Positions 9,708 to 18,948 of a stretch of 18,948 nucleotides of DNA are shown here, piece after piece; the first letter of the stretch is position 1, and the number at the start of each line of letters is the position of its first letter. A model generated the notes under the pieces. The model made no database searches and was not told where the DNA came from. It was given only the letters and a program-made list of their open reading frames with translations. Source of the stretch: Parvularia atlantis (lineage: Eukaryota; Opisthokonta; Rotosphaerida); contig CALSCO010001294.1 of NCBI GenBank assembly GCA_943704415.1, forward strand, positions 1 through 18,948, in the 5' to 3' direction. The translations under genes were made by a program, and so were the position numbers.

Positions 9708-10143
9708 ATGTCGTCCTGGGAGGACCTCGACGACGACGCCGCGCCGCCGCCCGCGCCGCTGCCCGCCGCGACGACGACCGAGGCGCCGGAGGACGGCTGG
9801 GGGCCGGCCGATCGCGGCGGTGGCGTGCGCACCGCGGACCAGGCCGAGCGCAACCGGGCGATGTGGGCCGTCGCGTTGCGTCGCTGATCTGCGCCGAGAT
9901 CGACGCGCGCAGGGCTGATCGCGGCCGTGCGGCAGCAACGCAGGGCTCGCGGGCGACGTGATCGCGCCCAACGGCGAGCGCGCCGTGCTCGTGCTTAAGC
10001 GGCCGAGCAGCGCGTCGACGGCAGCAGCAGCGGGAGGGGCAGCAGCAGCAGCAGCCGCACCGGCCAAGTCGCTCGCCGAGCGCCAGGCCGAGTACGACGC
10101 GGCGCGGCGCCGAATCTTCGAGGCAGACAAGGCAAAGCGGTGA
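9708..10143 (+). CDS. SZRD1: SUZ-domain protein, SZRD1 type
   Basis: This small protein is related to human SZRD1. The SUZ domain is a conserved RNA-binding peptide. The start MSSWEDLDDD mirrors the acidic tryptophan-containing N-terminus of SZRD1. The C-terminal half has VLVLKRPSS, then an Ala-rich tract, then KSLAERQAEYDAARRRIF, which is the SUZ core (compare KSLAQREAEYAEARKRIL in the human protein). The conserved termini lie in different frames, so an intron is required. The best fit is 9875-9935 (GTTGCG...GGCAG, 61 nt), giving 124 residues. This intron is less typical than the others and its ends are uncertain. The protein stops right after SUZ, so it lacks the C-terminal extension of the animal protein (about 150 residues). 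Family call is good; cellular role is inferred from homology. Confidence 0.8.
10012..10063 (+). repeat. GCA-rich run encoding poly-alanine in the SUZ protein
   Basis: Alternating GCA/GCG codons encode two alanine runs broken by Gly-Gly, immediately before the SUZ core. This is low-complexity linker sequence. Confidence 0.7.
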
Positions 10144-10166
10144 GCGCAGTGTACGGGAGCGGAACA
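10144..10166. other. 23-bp convergent spacer between SZRD1 and BORCS5 genes
   Basis: Only 23 bp separate the two facing stop codons. Transcripts must overlap antisense in their 3' ends or terminate within the partner's coding region. Confidence 0.6.
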
Positions 10167-18131
<7,965 letters not shown>

Positions 18132-18836
18132 CGGGTCGATCGGCGTCGACGGTGTCACGCTTCGCCGGCACGCTGCTAAGCGCATGTAGCATCACGCTGC
18201 GTCACGCGTGTTATTTCTTGTCTAGCGTGATCGTAAGGGCTCAGCGGCTCGGTCTCCTCGCTGGGCTCCCGCGCACGGGCCAGGGGCGGGGCAGCCGTAC
18301 AGGCGCGACACCATCGCCGGGCCCGGGCGCACCGCGTGCAATGCTGTGGAACTCAGACGGATGCGGCCAACCCGGCCGCGCTCGACGCAACGGAACGCAC
18401 TGGCTCAATCTGCTGCTGCCACACTCCGCGCCGCATTGTGCCATCCTCAGACGCTCTTCGAGGCTCAACACCAAATCGCCGAAGCTGCACGTCGACACGC
18501 AGCAGTGCAGCAGCGCGAGGTTGAGCGTGGCAGCAAGAAAGCGCATCGCACAGCCTGGCGCCGCTGCGCAGCGCCCTACGCCTGCGCATCCGACCGCGAC
18601 CGATGACCCACGCTGTGCGCATCTCCGGTCGGTGCCAAGGTCGCAGCGGGCCGTTGGGCCGCGCGTCCGTCCGGGCTATGTACGCGGCTAATTGTGATTG
18701 GCCAAATTGAGACACGTCGCGCCGCTGTCTCACTTCTGCTCCCCTCTTCCTCGTCCGCGCTCACGCCCCCGCGCCCGCCCGCGCGCAGCCTCCACCCCCG
18801 CCTCTCCCGCGACCACCCCGGCACGACCGAGCACCG
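18132..18836. promoter_or_regulatory. 705-bp divergent intergenic region upstream of ABCC and the next gene
   Basis: By far the longest spacer in the window. Near ABCC, about 18205-18237 is relatively AT-rich. Near the right-hand gene, an inverted CCAAT box (ATTGG, 18697-18701) lies in an AT-rich patch (about 18688-18712), followed by a pyrimidine-rich leader (18725-18830) with C/T runs. A weak small-gene candidate lies on the minus strand at 18241-18546. I see no repeats or RNA genes here. Confidence 0.45.
18241..18546 (-). CDS. Doubtful small secreted-protein candidate
   Basis: I do not recognise this. An ORF from ATG 18546 begins MRFLAATLNLALLHCCVS, which resembles a signal peptide, and then has further cysteines (CSFGD, AQCGAECGSS). 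An intron of the local type can be drawn at 18344-18400 (GTGCGT...CACAG, 57 nt, TCTGAG near its end). Splicing would leave 82 residues ending at TGA 18241-18243. The spliced C-terminus is Pro/Arg-rich and looks like non-coding GC-rich sequence. It could equally be ABCC 5' UTR or promoter. Confidence is low. Confidence 0.2.
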   Translation of the reverse strand: MRFLAATLNLALLHCCVSTCSFGDLVLSLEERLRMAQCGAECGSSRLSQCVPLRRARPGWPHPSEFHSIARGAPGPGDGVAPVRLPRPWPVRGSPARRPSR

Positions 18837-18948
18837 ATGGCAGACGGCGGCCGCGAGGGCGATCTGTGGCTGCGCGTGGACTTCCCCAAGGCGCGCGTGC
18901 AGCGCCAGTTCTACGTGCGTGCCGAGGGCCCGTGGCGCCGTCCCCCCC
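18837..18948 (+). CDS. N-terminal fragment of an unidentified gene, cut by the window edge
   Basis: An ATG at 18837 opens 37 codons beginning MADGGREGDLWLRVDF. The start follows a pyrimidine-rich leader and a CCAAT box about 140 bp upstream. The frame may leave exon 1 at 18916, where TAC is followed by GTGCGTGCC, the local 5' splice signal. Too little is present to assign a family. The last seven bases are all C, which may be a sequence-end artefact. Confidence 0.5.
   Translation, partial: MADGGREGDLWLRVDFPKARVQRQFYVRAEGPWRRPP

Noticed and set aside
8685-10130. Long minus-strand ORF of 481 codons
   Set aside because: Only its HINT segment is real. The rest is antisense to the large gene and SZRD1, and is long merely because GC-rich DNA has few stops.

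Overview
This window reads as a compact, intron-dense, GC-rich nuclear locus of a eukaryote. By eye it is roughly two-thirds G+C. It holds five genes I can name by family, one large uncharacterised gene, one gene cut by the right edge, and one doubtful small secreted-protein candidate. I found no operons, tRNA, rRNA, CRISPR array or transposon. The lineage is unresolved: orthologues of animal-type FANCJ and BORCS5 sit in a genome with very short introns, which suggests a microbial eukaryote such as a free-living protist or an early-diverging fungus relative. That is inference.

Layout, left to right. 1-3687 (-): a FANCJ/BRIP1 helicase whose 3' end lies off the window. 3804-9071 (+): an uncharacterised protein of about 1,421 residues with a probable beta-propeller and alpha-solenoid body and a degenerate RING-like C-terminus. 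9124-9584 (-): a HINT-type HIT hydrolase. 9708-10143 (+): a small SUZ-domain protein (SZRD1 type). 10167-11655 (-): a BORCS5-like lysosome-positioning subunit with long low-complexity ends. 11776-18131 (-): a full-length ABCC/MRP transporter with TMD0, spread over 34 exons. 18132-18836: a long divergent intergenic region. 18837-end (+): the first 37 codons of another gene.

I resolved 73 introns by splicing the reading frames by hand. They all measure 44-64 nt. Fifty-seven of the 73 begin GTGCG instead of the usual GTRAGT, most end in CAG, and many carry CTGAC or CTGAG shortly before the 3' end. Every multi-exon model keeps one open frame from start to stop (or to the window edge), and four of the six recover family motifs across the junctions. 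What looks like a patchwork of frameshifted ORFs is therefore a set of intact genes.

The genes do not form one pathway. They cover DNA repair (FANCJ), nucleotide hydrolysis (HINT), mRNA-related functions (SUZ protein), endolysosomal positioning (BORCS5, and possibly the large protein) and membrane export (ABCC). Genes are packed head-to-head or tail-to-tail with spacers of 23 to about 120 bp, except for the 705-bp region before the last gene.
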